Assembly: GCF_000332295.1 (NCBI RefSeq)
Contig: NZ_KB235930.1
Span: forward strand, 4,181,895 to 4,245,894
Direction of reading: 5' to 3'
Origin: Fortiea contorta PCC 7126
Lineage (GTDB): Bacteria; Cyanobacteriota; Cyanobacteriia; Cyanobacteriales; Nostocaceae
Length of the DNA: 64,000 bases
The stretch's first letter is position 1, and the number at the start of each line of letters is the position of its first letter. The position numbers and the translations under genes are program-made. The notes below the pieces were generated by a model. The model did not search any database. It was given only the letters and a program-made list of their open reading frames with translations, and had not been told where the DNA came from. Shown here in pieces: positions 17,513 through 26,230 of the stretch.

Positions 17513-18872
17513 CGGGACTTAAACAAAAATTAAGCCCAAATAAAGCCGAAACTGGCTTTATGAGAGGCAAATACGTCACGATTAATGGTTAGCCATTCAA
17601 AAAAACGGAAAGAAATCGCTGTTCTAAACGCTTCTAAAGCATCAGTAAAAGTGTTCAAAGGTTTAGTTGCCCACCTACGTCTCAAACCCCCAGTCAGCTG
17701 ATGCCAAAGAATAAAAGTATAGGCACAAAAAACCAGGATAAAATGTCGTATGAGACTAGTTTTATCTCGGACTTGATATTCTTTTAATCCGAGAAAGCCT
17801 TTGGCTTCTCGATAGAAAACTTCCACCCAATTTCGTTGAGAATAGGTGTTGACTATCCATTCTGGAGTGACAACAGATGTAGAAACATTAGTGATAAAAT
17901 AGTCGATATCAGTGGCATTTGAGAAAGTATCAGCATTCATCACGATAGCTATACTTCGCTGTCCCTCTAGACGTGATATCTCTACAAGTCTTGTTGCTAC
18001 CCACACTGTTCGGGATTTATCTAATTTGAGTTTAATTTCGCTAAAAGCTTCTTGGGGCAACGTCTGTGCTAATTCATCTAGCCTGATTGTTTGTTGATAA
18101 TTTCCTTGGTTACTAATTGTGACTTTCCGATTTTTGGCTACTCCTCCTAAATACTTTAAGTTTCGCTTTTCTAGTTCTAATAGGAATGATGTATTGTTAC
18201 CATATCCCGCATCTACAATTACTATTCCTGGTTGATATCCTCGCTCTCTTGTTTGGTCTATTAACTTAATTGCTATCTCGGTTTTCTTCTCAAATAATGG
18301 GTCTTGTTTCCCCTGTGGTAATGAATCAGCGTGCTGATATAACTCTATATCTAATGGTAGGCTTTTTCTGCCATCATATAAATGACTTGTTACCACTACT
18401 ATTCCATTATCAGTCTTACCGATTTCTCCAATATATTGTCTTCCAACTCCTTCAGTCAAGTTACCACTTTTCCTATGCCCTGAATCATCAATTATCAAGC
18501 TAAATCCCCGATTAATTCTAGTTTGACTACACTTGTTCATTACCTCCAAGCGTCTTTCATTCAGCTTTTTAGCCGACCAAGGTGCATCTGTTAAAAAGTG
18601 GTGTAATCTATGGTAATTCACCCCTATGGCGTTTCCTGCCATCTGTAACAGGTTTTTTCTCTCACTTTCCCCCAATAATCCCCCTAAATAATGTCTGAAC
18701 TCCCTTTTTTGCGCTTGATGATTAAATACATCATCAAACCTTTGACACCATTTTTCAAAGCATGGGGGCATGGCTGTGGGAGTTGTCTCTTTCATCAGGC
18801 TTATTTTAACGTGAAACCTATGCTATATCTGCATTATAACCTCTTTTGCTCTCTTTTTTTGCTTAAGTCCCG
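17513..18872 (-). mobile_element. IS701-family insertion sequence (1,360 bp)
   Basis: The ends are CGGGACTTAAACAAAAATT on the left and the inverted CGGGACTTAAGCAAAAAAAG on the right. The element is flanked on both sides by TTAG (17509-17512 and 18873-18876), a four-base duplication that fits the YTAR rule of IS701. It has inserted between the DnaX-like and DnaN-like genes and so splits the replisome operon. Confidence 0.93.
17530..18795 (-). CDS. IS701-family transposase
   Basis: A 421-residue DDE transposase, full length for IS701. The N-terminal WCQRFDDVFNHQAQKREFRHYLGGLL is the family's typical start; catalytic Asp residues appear in SLIIDDSGHRKSG and VIVDAGYGN, and the acidic residue of the third motif is in WVEVFYREAKGFLGL. 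The frame is intact and bounded by both inverted repeats. Confidence 0.94.
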   Translation of the reverse strand: MKETTPTAMPPCFEKWCQRFDDVFNHQAQKREFRHYLGGLLGESERKNLLQMAGNAIGVNYHRLHHFLTDAPWSAKKLNERRLEVMNKCSQTRINRGFSLIIDDSGHRKSGNLTEGVGRQYIGEIGKTDNGIVVVTSHLYDGRKSLPLDIELYQHADSLPQGKQDPLFEKKTEIAIKLIDQTRERGYQPGIVIVDAGYGNNTSFLLELEKRNLKYLGGVAKNRKVTISNQGNYQQTIRLDELAQTLPQEAFSEIKLKLDKSRTVWVATRLVEISRLEGQRSIAIVMNADTFSNATDIDYFITNVSTSVVTPEWIVNTYSQRNWVEVFYREAKGFLGLKEYQVRDKTSLIRHFILVFCAYTFILWHQLTGGLRRRWATKPLNTFTDALEAFRTAISFRFFEWLTINRDVFASHKASFGFIWA

Positions 18873-18894
18873 TTAGGAGTTTAACAGTTGTTTA

Positions 18895-19934
18895 TTAGGC
18901 AGCTTGAGTTTTCTTCTTTCTGCCTCTAGGTTTGGTAGCAGGAGGATTTGTAGATGTTATTGCTTCTTCTGTTGTAGTCTCCTCCGTTGATTCTGGTACA
19001 GAAAGATTTGTTGCTATAAGAGTAGTTTCTTCTATTACCTCGGCAGCTATCTCAATTGTTGACGGTGCTTCATCATTTATTAGTGAGACATCTTCTGTCG
19101 CCTGAATTTCTTCCGCAGTCGCTGAGACATTCTCTTTTGTAGAAGGTTCTTTATTTATGGAAATTAACTGTACTGGCATCACCAGAATTAGCTGATTGAG
19201 AATGCCACCAACAGGAGTGATGATAACGGGTTGAGTGGGTTGATTTGCCTTAATAATCACCTCATCAGTAGGAATGAATTTTAACGCATCAGCAACATAT
19301 TTTATGTTGAAAGCAATCTGTAAGTTTTCTGGATGATCTATTTCTGACTTGATTAAAATAGATTCAACAGCACCACCGACATCTTGAGATTCTGTAGATA
19401 ACGTCGCTTGTTGATTGGTGTAATCAAACTTGACAGCAACAATTTTTTCTTTTTGGTCAGCAACAATTCCTACTCGTTTCAAAGCATTATCAAAGACTTT
19501 TCTATCTGTGGTAAATTGATGTTGAAATTGTTGGGGAATGAGAGATGAATATTGGGGATATTGTCCTTCTAGTAATCTGCTAGTTATCTGAATACATGGT
19601 AAATCAAATACTGCAATTCCATTATTAATGCTAATAGTGCATTCATAGTTTTCTCCCACACTACTTAGAATCTTTTGCAATTCTGTAAGTATTTGATAAG
19701 GAATTGTGATTTCTAGTGTATCTAACTCAGTTCCATCCTGTGCATTCTCATTAGATTCTATAGTGCCAGAAGCGACTGCTAAACGATGACCATCAGTAGC
19801 CGCAGCCTCCCAACTTGTTCTACTAAATTTAAAATTTACTCCAGCTAGAACTAACTTGGTTTCATCATGACTTGCAGCAAATAGTGTTGCTTCTAATGCT
19901 TGTAAAAGTTTGACGGCTGGTAGTGCAATAATCC
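18895..19934 (-). pseudogene. DnaN-type sliding clamp, 5' end removed by IS copy 2
   Basis: The open frame runs from the edge of IS copy 2 to a stop at 18895, 345 residues without a native start. It begins IIALPAVKLLQALEATLF and contains AATDGHRLAVASG, the hallmark of beta-clamp domain 2; domain 3 ends at ILVMPVQL, where normal clamps stop. Domain 1 (about 120 residues) is missing. After VMPVQL comes an unusual tail of about 90 residues, acidic and Thr/Glu-rich, ending KPRGRKKKTQAA, an AT-hook-like basic motif. A TTG at 19680 could restart translation but would give a non-ring-forming fragment. The gene is on the same strand as the DnaX-like and polymerase genes. Confidence 0.88.
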
Positions 19935-21204
19935 TGGAGGGGAGACGAAACAGCCTAAAAAGCTTGGTGTATAAGATGGGTAGCGTTTTGTGATAGAAAA
20001 AGGTAGGTCTAGTTTTGTCAATAAGACCTACTTAATGATAATGTTAGCTATATTGTACCAAAAGCACTTAAAAAGTCAATTGAGTTTAGCAGAATATCTG
20101 TTGCTAAAAATTTTGATACATCTGTTGCAGTCAATCAAAGAAGTAACTTTAGAAAAATTAGCGAATGCGCTACCTTTGGGAATTAAATTTGAAAGCAGAA
20201 GAAAAAGAATACAAAGATTTTTATCATTACCAAATCTCACAATTGAAAAAGTTTGGTTGCCAATTATTCAAGAACTAATAGCAAACTACTTCCAGAATGA
20301 AAAAATTATTTATATAGCAATTGATAGGACTAATTGGAGTCGGATAAACTTATTAATGGTCAGCGTGATTTGGGATAAAAGAGCCATACCAATATATTTT
20401 AGTTTGCTGCCCAAATTAGGTAGTAGTAATCTCACGGAACAGCAGAAAATATTATCGCCAGTTATAGCAATATTGAAAGATTATAAAATCTGTGTGTTGG
20501 GGGATAGAGAATTTTGCTCGGTAAAACTAGCAAAGTACCTTCAGAGCAAGGATGTATATTTTTGTTTGCGATTGAAAAAGAATGAATTTGTAGAAATTAA
20601 ACAAGATATGTTTATGGAGTTAAGCAGTTTAGGATTAACTCCTGGAGTATCTTTTTTTATCAAGGGAGTTAAGGTAACAAAGACTCAGGGTTTTATCAGT
20701 TTTAATGTGGCTGGTAAGTGGCAACGTAAAATTAACGGAGTAGCACCCAAAGAAGCATGGTTTATTTTAACAAATTTTGACACCCTAGAGTCAGCAATTG
20801 CTGCTTACAAAAAGCGATTTGATATTGAAGAAATGTTTAGAGATTTCAAAACAGGTGGCTATAACTTAGAAAACACTAATGTTCAAGGTGAACGTTTTAT
20901 TTCTCTAGTTTTGTTGATAGCGATCGCTTACACCTCTGCAACAATTAATGGTCAACTTATTAAACGCAAAGGAATCCAAAAATATATAGCTCGGATTAAA
21001 GAAAGGAGTCGTTCTCAACGGAGACACAGTAGTTTTTATATCGGCTTATATGGTCAAACATGGGTACATTTCAAGGATAGCTGTATTGATTTAGTCACAC
21101 AATTAATGAGAATTAATCGTAATAAGTGGAAGCATTATCAACAAGGTTTAAGAGCCATGAAGCTTATTGAATCTATATTGTAGCTTATTTCGTCTCCCCT
21201 TCAG
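19934..21204 (+). mobile_element. IS4-family insertion sequence, copy 2 (1,271 bp, complete)
   Basis: Same element and same ends as copy 1 but in the opposite orientation. The left flank GCAATAATC and right flank CAATTAGCT do not match, so there is no target duplication. The left flank is inside the sliding-clamp gene and the right flank inside an unrelated small gene, so this is best explained by recombination between copies rather than simple insertion. Confidence 0.93.
19990..21183 (+). CDS. IS4-family transposase (copy 2)
   Basis: 397 residues, identical to the copy 1 product, with intact DDE residues and YREK signature. Translation starts at GTG. It is a likely source of active transposase for the defective copies. 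Confidence 0.95.
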   Translation: MIEKGRSSFVNKTYLMIMLAILYQKHLKSQLSLAEYLLLKILIHLLQSIKEVTLEKLANALPLGIKFESRRKRIQRFLSLPNLTIEKVWLPIIQELIANYFQNEKIIYIAIDRTNWSRINLLMVSVIWDKRAIPIYFSLLPKLGSSNLTEQQKILSPVIAILKDYKICVLGDREFCSVKLAKYLQSKDVYFCLRLKKNEFVEIKQDMFMELSSLGLTPGVSFFIKGVKVTKTQGFISFNVAGKWQRKINGVAPKEAWFILTNFDTLESAIAAYKKRFDIEEMFRDFKTGGYNLENTNVQGERFISLVLLIAIAYTSATINGQLIKRKGIQKYIARIKERSRSQRRHSSFYIGLYGQTWVHFKDSCIDLVTQLMRINRNKWKHYQQGLRAMKLIESIL

Positions 21205-21478
21205 CAATTAGCTCTGTCGGCACAGCCCACGCCTTACACTCAAAAGCCATTGACAATCTTTCTGATTTCCTCACAGTTGCAACAGAGCATTTTTGGTTTT
21301 TTAAGAGCCATTGCTTAAATATATTGGCTTTTTCTAGTGAATCAAATCCAAAGTAAGAGACTTTTATTTCTCCTAATGGATTAGTGATAGTGGCAACTCT
21401 GGGAGAGAGAATATTAAAAGTCCATCCATCACTACTCAGTTCTACCCTGGTGATGTTGAGCATTAGATTTATCTTCAT
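21185..21478 (-). pseudogene. Hypothetical gene truncated at its 3' end by IS copy 2
   Basis: The product begins MKINLMLNITRVELSSDGWTFNILSPR. The last few residues (EGETK) and the stop come from the IS end, so the original C-terminus is gone. The native part is about 91 residues, not recognised. Because the left flank of copy 2 is in the clamp gene on the same strand, these two gene fragments were not neighbours before the rearrangement. Confidence 0.6.
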
Positions 21479-21535
21479 TGTTCATAGGGTGTGATAAGGT
21501 AATGTGCGACAAAACATTGCGTAAACACTCTTTGT

Positions 21536-21635
21536 TGTCGTTAAATGTTAACTGTTGATGGTTGACGGTTAACTAATGACTGTCAAAATACATTTAACTG
21601 TCAACAGTCAACAGTCAGCAGTCAACAATCATCAA
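21536..21635. repeat. Heptamer-type short tandem repeats with inverted arrangement
   Basis: Variants of CAACAGT/ACTGTTG recur: GTTAACTGTTGATGGTTGAC on the left and CAACAGTCAACAGTCAGCAG on the right, so the two blocks can pair. These are the short tandemly repeated repetitive sequences typical of heterocystous cyanobacteria. The units are degenerate and not separated by unique spacers, so it is not a CRISPR array. Confidence 0.75.
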
Positions 21636-21691
21636 GCAAATGTACAATTTCAATGCGTAACAGCTTGTTCACCCACTTTTTAAAGCACTGT

Positions 21692-21937
21692 TTACTGCAT
21701 ATCCGATAACCTTTGTTCGCAGTAAGTAATCATATTTTCTGCAAGATTTTTTAGGTTAATGGAACATAAAATAGCAAACAAGGTATCGTTGGCAATATTT
21801 TGGTCTTCAAACTTGCCATGTGTTTGTGAATTTTCTTGAATTAGATGTTTAGCATCCAGATCCATACTATTGGCAATTTCACTTAATTGGGATGCAGTTT
21901 GGTGGAGTTGTTCGAGATATTGTTTTGCGAGTGACAT
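21692..21937 (-). CDS. Hypothetical coiled-coil-like protein, about 81 aa
   Basis: I place the start at the Met at 21937 (MSLAKQYLEQLHQTASQLSEIANSMD); the open frame extends 23 codons upstream but that part reads through sequence without coding character. The product is helical with heptad-like Leu/Ile spacing. It is the last gene of a minus-strand run with the 70-aa, PD-(D/E)XK-like, XRE and primase genes. Function unknown. Confidence 0.55.
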   Translation of the reverse strand: MSLAKQYLEQLHQTASQLSEIANSMDLDAKHLIQENSQTHGKFEDQNIANDTLFAILCSINLKNLAENMITYCEQRLSDMQ

Positions 21938-22053
21938 TGGTAATATATTAAAGAAGTCGGAAGTCGGAAGTACAGTTTTGTAATGGGGATTTAGACCCCA
22001 CCACAAAACTTGCGGCGTGGTTGTTGCCTCTTACTTAAACCCACCGAAGTTTG

Positions 22054-22266
22054 TTAAAGAATCATCAAGGCATTAGCTAACCAACTGATAATTTGAGCAA
22101 TCTGTTGTTTCGCATAAATAGGTGAGCCTCTATCCAGGTGTTCAATTATTTGATGGATAGTGGTATGCACTCTCCGTAAAACTTGAATCGCTGTTTGCAC
22201 AGACTGCGCTTCTGGATTTGTAATAGGAGTACTGGGGGGTGGAGATGGTAATTGATTTTGTGACAT
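22054..22266 (-). CDS. Hypothetical protein, 70 aa
   Basis: A 70-residue protein with a Pro/Ser-rich N-terminus (QLPSPPPSTPITNPEAQ) and a helical remainder (TAIQVLRRVHTTIHQIIEHLDRG). Its first base overlaps the last base of the upstream 242-aa gene, so the two are co-translated. Not recognised. Confidence 0.6.
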   Translation of the reverse strand: MSQNQLPSPPPSTPITNPEAQSVQTAIQVLRRVHTTIHQIIEHLDRGSPIYAKQQIAQIISWLANALMIL

Positions 22267-22994
22267 TAGATTTTGACTTCTGGAACAGTAGTTAGGTATT
22301 CAGTAGCTGTTATTTCTCTTTTGAGAAACTTTTGTAAATTTAATTCATGTTCATTTATGCTATTTTCTGCTGATGACTCGGAATGATTGGTGCTGTTAAT
22401 GATGCTTGGTAGTTTTGATAATGTCATTGCTAATCGCTCTATGAAAGCATCATGTTTCTCTTGGCTATAACCAAATTGGTAGATGGTGGAATAATCATCT
22501 TCATTGACAAAGCAGTAGATTATGGAGATGTTATCAGGTGTAATTTGTTGTGTTTCTGCTAAGAGAAATAATCGTAGTTGAGTTTGCCATGATTTCTCTA
22601 GGTTTTCTGGTTGCTGAATGTATCTCTCAGATGTCCAGTCTACAGCTATTATTTTCTCTCCACTCTCAATTAACAAGTCATATTTAGCGGTGATAAATGT
22701 GTCAAAAATGAGTTTTTGGAGATTAACATTATATTGTTTACTTTCAGAAGGAATATTGATGATTAACTGAAGCTGGGATATCCAATGAGCCATTTTTGGA
22801 TAAGCTGTCAGAAATGGTTCGACTGGTAATTCCATCATCAACTGTTGCATGAGCAGATGGAATTGTCTGCCCAAGTTTTGTTGAGTGGTATTTTCAGAAT
22901 AGTGGGGTGGAAATTTTTGCTCAACAAAATACTGCTGAGACTTTTGAGTATTTTTCTCTAATAGTTCCAGCAGTTCATAGTTTAGTTGATTCAT
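22266..22994 (-). CDS. PD-(D/E)XK nuclease-like protein, 242 aa
   Basis: The central part TAKYDLLIESGEKIIAVDWTSERYIQQPENL resembles the catalytic strand pair of RecB/Cas4-type PD-(D/E)XK nucleases (D..then hydrophobic-D-x-K). Here the position usually holding Lys seems to be Thr (VDWTS), so catalysis is uncertain. The following WQTQLRLFLLAETQQ helix is also typical of RecB-like nucleases. It is followed with one-base overlap by the 70-aa gene and preceded by the XRE gene, in the presumed replication region. Assignment is by motif only. Confidence 0.55.
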   Translation of the reverse strand: MNQLNYELLELLEKNTQKSQQYFVEQKFPPHYSENTTQQNLGRQFHLLMQQLMMELPVEPFLTAYPKMAHWISQLQLIINIPSESKQYNVNLQKLIFDTFITAKYDLLIESGEKIIAVDWTSERYIQQPENLEKSWQTQLRLFLLAETQQITPDNISIIYCFVNEDDYSTIYQFGYSQEKHDAFIERLAMTLSKLPSIINSTNHSESSAENSINEHELNLQKFLKREITATEYLTTVPEVKI

Positions 22995-23054
22995 ATATTT
23001 CTCTCTTGGATAAGTTCAAGAGAGAAGCGCGTCAGCGATATCGGGTGTTAGAGA

Positions 23055-23408
23055 TTACGTTTCTGATGAAATGTGATTGTTGCGAGATAAATTTCTGAGC
23101 TTGATGAACTTGAGCATAGCTATAATTTTTGTATCCACAAATTCTGTTGTCAGGTCAAGGTCAACGTTACTATCAACGTTTTCTGCGAAAAATATGATTG
23201 AGGACATTGATACTTCAAAAATCTCTGAATAGCCTTTAAGTATATCAAGGGTTGGTGTTTTATTTGCTGATTCTATTTCTGAGAGATGGGATTTAGATAT
23301 TCCTAGTTTTAACGCTAAATCCTTCTGTGTTAAATCGTAGAATACTCTCATTAACCTCAAAGCTTTGGAGATATTATCTACAGGTTTATAGGGAGTAGTA
23401 TCAGTCAT
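23055..23408 (-). CDS. XRE-family transcriptional regulator
   Basis: A 117-residue protein whose residues 15-75 form a Cro/C1-type helix-turn-helix: LRLMRVFYDLTQKDLALKLGISKSHLSEIESANKTPTLDILKGYSEIF. It probably controls the neighbouring minus-strand replication genes. It lies 33 bases downstream of the primase gene and upstream of the nuclease-like gene. Confidence 0.88.
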   Translation of the reverse strand: MTDTTPYKPVDNISKALRLMRVFYDLTQKDLALKLGISKSHLSEIESANKTPTLDILKGYSEIFEVSMSSIIFFAENVDSNVDLDLTTEFVDTKIIAMLKFIKLRNLSRNNHISSET

Positions 23409-23441
23409 CGGTTAAAACTCAAAATGAATAAAATTTGGGAG

Positions 23442-24281
23442 TTAAGAAAGATTTGCTAATCGGTAGAGAGTTCGCACTGTTATGCCCCATTTCTTAAAAG
23501 AATCCCATTTATATTGACATTCTCCGAGTTTGTATTTGGGAGACAATTGACTCCATTTGTCCCAAGCAGGGAGCAAATTAGGACTGACGGATTTGAGAGC
23601 CATTCCTACTTTTATCCACGAGTCATAGTCATCAGCGAATCTGGGATGAATTACCTCTAGTAGTAGCAGTGCTTTCTCTACATCAATATGTGTTGGTTTT
23701 AGGGTTGGTTGTGTAGGGTAATGATGATTAAGGTACTGTGTTTGCTGTGGTTTTGTAGATAGAGACATCTGCTCAATCACCCACAAAGGTGCTGTTGCCA
23801 ACTCTACTTGATCGGGGCGACATCCAGGTAGCCAACGATAATATCCGGTAATGGGATGTGCTGATGGAGGTAGCACTGATTGTAAGTTGGTACCTCGAAG
23901 TTCTAGGGCTTCTCCGGGAGTAGTGGCGATTTTCCTAGATTTGAGCCGTTTGTATTGGGGCAGTTCTAGAATTTTGAATAGGTACTGCGCTCTTCCAGGT
24001 CGCCCCGATGTAAATGCTATTGTAGGGGGTAGAGGTTCAGGAGCGATCGCTCTAATTTGCTCGTAGGCACTAAAACCATCACAGTCTACAGATACCAGGA
24101 ATTCTTGAGAATTTTGACCGCACAGCAAACCAATACCCGTAGGCTGTGCTGCGTATAGAAAACATGTGCGATCGCGCACCTTAACTTTTCCTGTACGAGT
24201 AAGTTGTTCTCGTAAAGATTGGGGTGTGAAAGGATATTGCTCCCATCGGTATCCTAGAGGTCTTTTTCCTTGTGTTGGCAC
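23442..24281 (-). CDS. Primase-polymerase (archaeo-eukaryotic primase type) protein
   Basis: A 279-residue protein. The first 180 residues look like a bifunctional DNA primase/polymerase domain: the metal-binding DxD is in FLVSVDCDGFSAYEQI, followed by FTSGRPGRAQYLFK and GEALELRGTNLQSVLPPSAHP. The last 85 residues (VEKALLLLEVIHPRFADDYDSWIKVGMALKS...WDSFKKWG) fit the PriCT-2 primase C-terminal domain. No helicase domain follows, so a separate helicase would be needed. It likely starts replication of the plasmid-like element whose polymerase, clamp and clamp loader lie downstream on the same strand. Confidence 0.85.
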   Translation of the reverse strand: MPTQGKRPLGYRWEQYPFTPQSLREQLTRTGKVKVRDRTCFLYAAQPTGIGLLCGQNSQEFLVSVDCDGFSAYEQIRAIAPEPLPPTIAFTSGRPGRAQYLFKILELPQYKRLKSRKIATTPGEALELRGTNLQSVLPPSAHPITGYYRWLPGCRPDQVELATAPLWVIEQMSLSTKPQQTQYLNHHYPTQPTLKPTHIDVEKALLLLEVIHPRFADDYDSWIKVGMALKSVSPNLLPAWDKWSQLSPKYKLGECQYKWDSFKKWGITVRTLYRLANLS

Positions 24282-24382
24282 TATGAACCAGTGAGAGGGT
24301 AGTATCTCTAGGGTTTCAATTAGTTTGCTGATTTGACAGTTTTTTTGACCAGCATGATTTTAACTATCTAATTTTCTTGAAC

Positions 24383-24406
24383 CTCGCATGACTACTAGAA
24401 GTCACG
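24383..24406 (-). other. Hairpin at the 3' end of a TnpB remnant (IS200/IS605-like right end)
   Basis: GCGTGACT-TCTAGT-AGTCATGC folds into an 8-bp stem with one G-T pair. Position and form match the subterminal hairpin of IS200/IS605 right ends, which in intact elements is also the region where the omega RNA scaffold lies. The rest of the element is degraded. Confidence 0.55.
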
Positions 24407-24941
24407 CGATTCCTGCTTCAACGATCTCTGCCTGGATGACTCCAGGACTTACAAGTTCTCCACAGGCGTTTAGAGCATCCGGCGCACCGACGGCTGCTGT
24501 TAATATTCTCAATCCTTCACTTAATATGTTCAAAGCCGCATTCTCATCTCTCGAATTGTAATTATTACAACTAGGGCAAGACCATTCACGCAACTTTAAA
24601 TCTTTAACCAATGGGTTAATGAAACCACAATGATTACAAGTCTGAGATGAAGGGTAAAATGTACCAACTTTCTGTAGGATTCTGTCGTGCCAGTTAGCTT
24701 TGTATTCCAGCATGGCAACGAATTTAGACCAACTAGCGTCAGAAATGCTCATGGCTAATTTGTGATTTTTAACTATGTTGGTAACTCGCAAATCTTCAAT
24801 ACAGATAATGCTGTTTTCTTTGATTAGGCGAGTCGAAAGTTTGTGCAGAAAGTCATCTCTCAGATTGGTAATGCGTTCGTAGGTACGAGCTAGCTTGATT
24901 TCCGCTTTGACTCGATTACTACTTGTGAGGAATATTTAAAG
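24402..24941 (-). pseudogene. TnpB (IS200/IS605 family) C-terminal fragment
   Basis: The open frame starts inside the gene ([33 protein letters not shown]) and runs to a normal end. It keeps the RuvC Glu in [11 protein letters not shown], the Zn ribbon CNHC..CPSC and the last RuvC Asp in [11 protein letters not shown]. The N-terminal half with the first RuvC Asp is missing, so the nuclease is inactive. No TnpA is present. It marks an old IS605-type insertion between the primase gene and the GIY-YIG gene. Confidence 0.85.
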
Positions 24942-24959
24942 CTCAATATTTGCTCGTTT

Positions 24960-25223
24960 TTAAAAATTACTATGACAAATTGGGCAGAAACGACGGCTGT
25001 TTTTCTGGCGTTTTAGTTGTTTTTCTAGACAGCGATCGCCTTTCCACACTTCTGCTACTTTGAAGCTGATACCCCGCTGGGTAGCAACTTGAGTTAAACG
25101 AGCGCCTTTTCCTTTTCTGTGTTCTCGGATGCGTTCGTCTAAGTCTTTGGTAAATCCTAAATAATGCTGTGCAGGTCGATTGGGATTAATTGGTTTGTTA
25201 AAGTGCAACAAGTAAACGTACAT
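24960..25223 (-). CDS. GIY-YIG endonuclease-like small protein
   Basis: An 87-residue protein starting MYVYLLHFNKPI, with HYLGFTKDLDERIREHRKGKGARLTQ, the GIY-YIG core (here VYLL...HYLGFT) with the catalytic Arg, and a C-terminal CPIC motif. It is a single-domain GIY-YIG nuclease of the UvrC/YhbQ-like type. It lies next to the TnpB remnant and may be an independent mobile or repair gene. Confidence 0.8.
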   Translation of the reverse strand: MYVYLLHFNKPINPNRPAQHYLGFTKDLDERIREHRKGKGARLTQVATQRGISFKVAEVWKGDRCLEKQLKRQKNSRRFCPICHSNF

Positions 25224-25296
25224 AGCAGGTGAACATTAATCATCTGCTATGTCTGCGTTAGCAGACTTGAGTTTTGATAAAAGGGATTGGGGATTG

Positions 25297-25321
25297 GGAT
25301 CTCGGCTCAATGCCGAGATCC
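25297..25321. terminator. Perfect 10-bp hairpin between GIY-YIG and HIRAN genes
   Basis: GGATCTCGGC-TCAAT-GCCGAGATCC. It lies 148 bases after the HIRAN gene's stop codon on the minus strand and before the GIY-YIG start. No U-run follows closely, so a terminator role is uncertain; it may be one of the dispersed palindromes of this genome. Confidence 0.5.
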
Positions 25322-25468
25322 ACTTGATATTTCTCCCTTATGAAAGTAAAACTGAAGGTTGGGAGAATTTCGTCTAGTTCTACAAACTGTAGCAATGTAG
25401 CAATATTGTTGGAGAAAAGGGGATGTCTACGACGGGCTACGCCTACGCTAAAAATTTTAACTTGCTGA

Positions 25469-26230
25469 TTAGATCGCGGTTGTAATTTCCGCAATTAAGG
25501 GCTGATACTGACGACTGGCGAAGAGGCGAAAATCATCTTGAGCATCGACACTCATTTTACACAGTAGGCGAAACTGTAGCGGTGTTGGAGGTTTATTGAC
25601 ACACTCTATCCGCACCTCTAAGTGAGAATTTTGTCGCAGCCACTCAAAAACTTCTGCAAGCAAGTATCGCGGACAATAACCAACAATGTAATGGTCTTCA
25701 GTGTTTAAAATTAAAGCCTGAGAATCATAGGAATTTTGAAATTCGTGAGCTAGCCATAACTTTTCCCCAAATTCCAGCTGATTAATCCGCTCAATCGCAC
25801 TACTTGGTAAATGTCGCAGTCCATGCGAAAAAAAGTAAAGATGGTACTGTCCTTGTTCATCAACTTCTGGACAAGGAAAAACGGCGAGTGTATCTGTTTC
25901 TCGTTCACCACCACTGCGGGCTAAAATTGTCATTGGGTCATTTTCATCATTCGCAATATTGAGCCATTCAATAAAACTTGAGTAATCAGGACGCGATCGC
26001 GACATTAACCGATTAGCAAACACTGGAAATAATTGAGTTGATGTATAGATTTCATCTAAGCGCGGAAATGAAGACAAAGGTTTAAAACCAGATTTTAATT
26101 CGGCTTCTTTTACACCTTGAATATAGACAAATTCATAGATACGTTTGTCAAATGTTAACCGACCAATAGGAAACCAAAAGCGACTAATAGGGTCTTGCCA
26201 AGCTAAGAATAATGTTTTTGTTGTCTTCAA
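25469..26230 (-). CDS. HIRAN domain-containing protein
   Basis: A 253-residue protein. Residues 135-200 (LYFFSHGLRHLPSSAIERINQLEFGEKLWLAHEFQNSYDSQALILNTEDHYIVGYCPRYL) fit a HIRAN domain, a fold that binds DNA 3' ends or is fused to DNA-processing enzymes. The N-terminal part (FLAWQDPISRFWFPIGRLTF) resembles the short N-terminal domain paired with HipA-like kinases. The gene starts within the stop of the kinase gene (four-base overlap), so both are one unit. Possibly an antitoxin or targeting partner of the kinase. Confidence 0.7.
   Translation of the reverse strand: MKTTKTLFLAWQDPISRFWFPIGRLTFDKRIYEFVYIQGVKEAELKSGFKPLSSFPRLDEIYTSTQLFPVFANRLMSRSRPDYSSFIEWLNIANDENDPMTILARSGGERETDTLAVFPCPEVDEQGQYHLYFFSHGLRHLPSSAIERINQLEFGEKLWLAHEFQNSYDSQALILNTEDHYIVGYCPRYLLAEVFEWLRQNSHLEVRIECVNKPPTPLQFRLLCKMSVDAQDDFRLFASRQYQPLIAEITTAI

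Noticed and set aside
12253-21204. A simple inversion between IS copies 1 and 2
   Set aside because: I compared the four nine-base flanks in both orientations. Reversing the segment between the copies does not restore a target duplication at either end, so at least one further copy must have taken part.
21536-21635. Repeats that at first look like a CRISPR array
   Set aside because: The units are degenerate seven-base repeats and their reverse complement, without regular unique spacers; they are the usual cyanobacterial short tandem repeats.
25258-25494. A 78-codon minus-strand frame before the HIRAN gene's end
   Set aside because: It overlaps the HIRAN 3' end, crosses a perfect hairpin and has no protein-like composition; probably non-coding.
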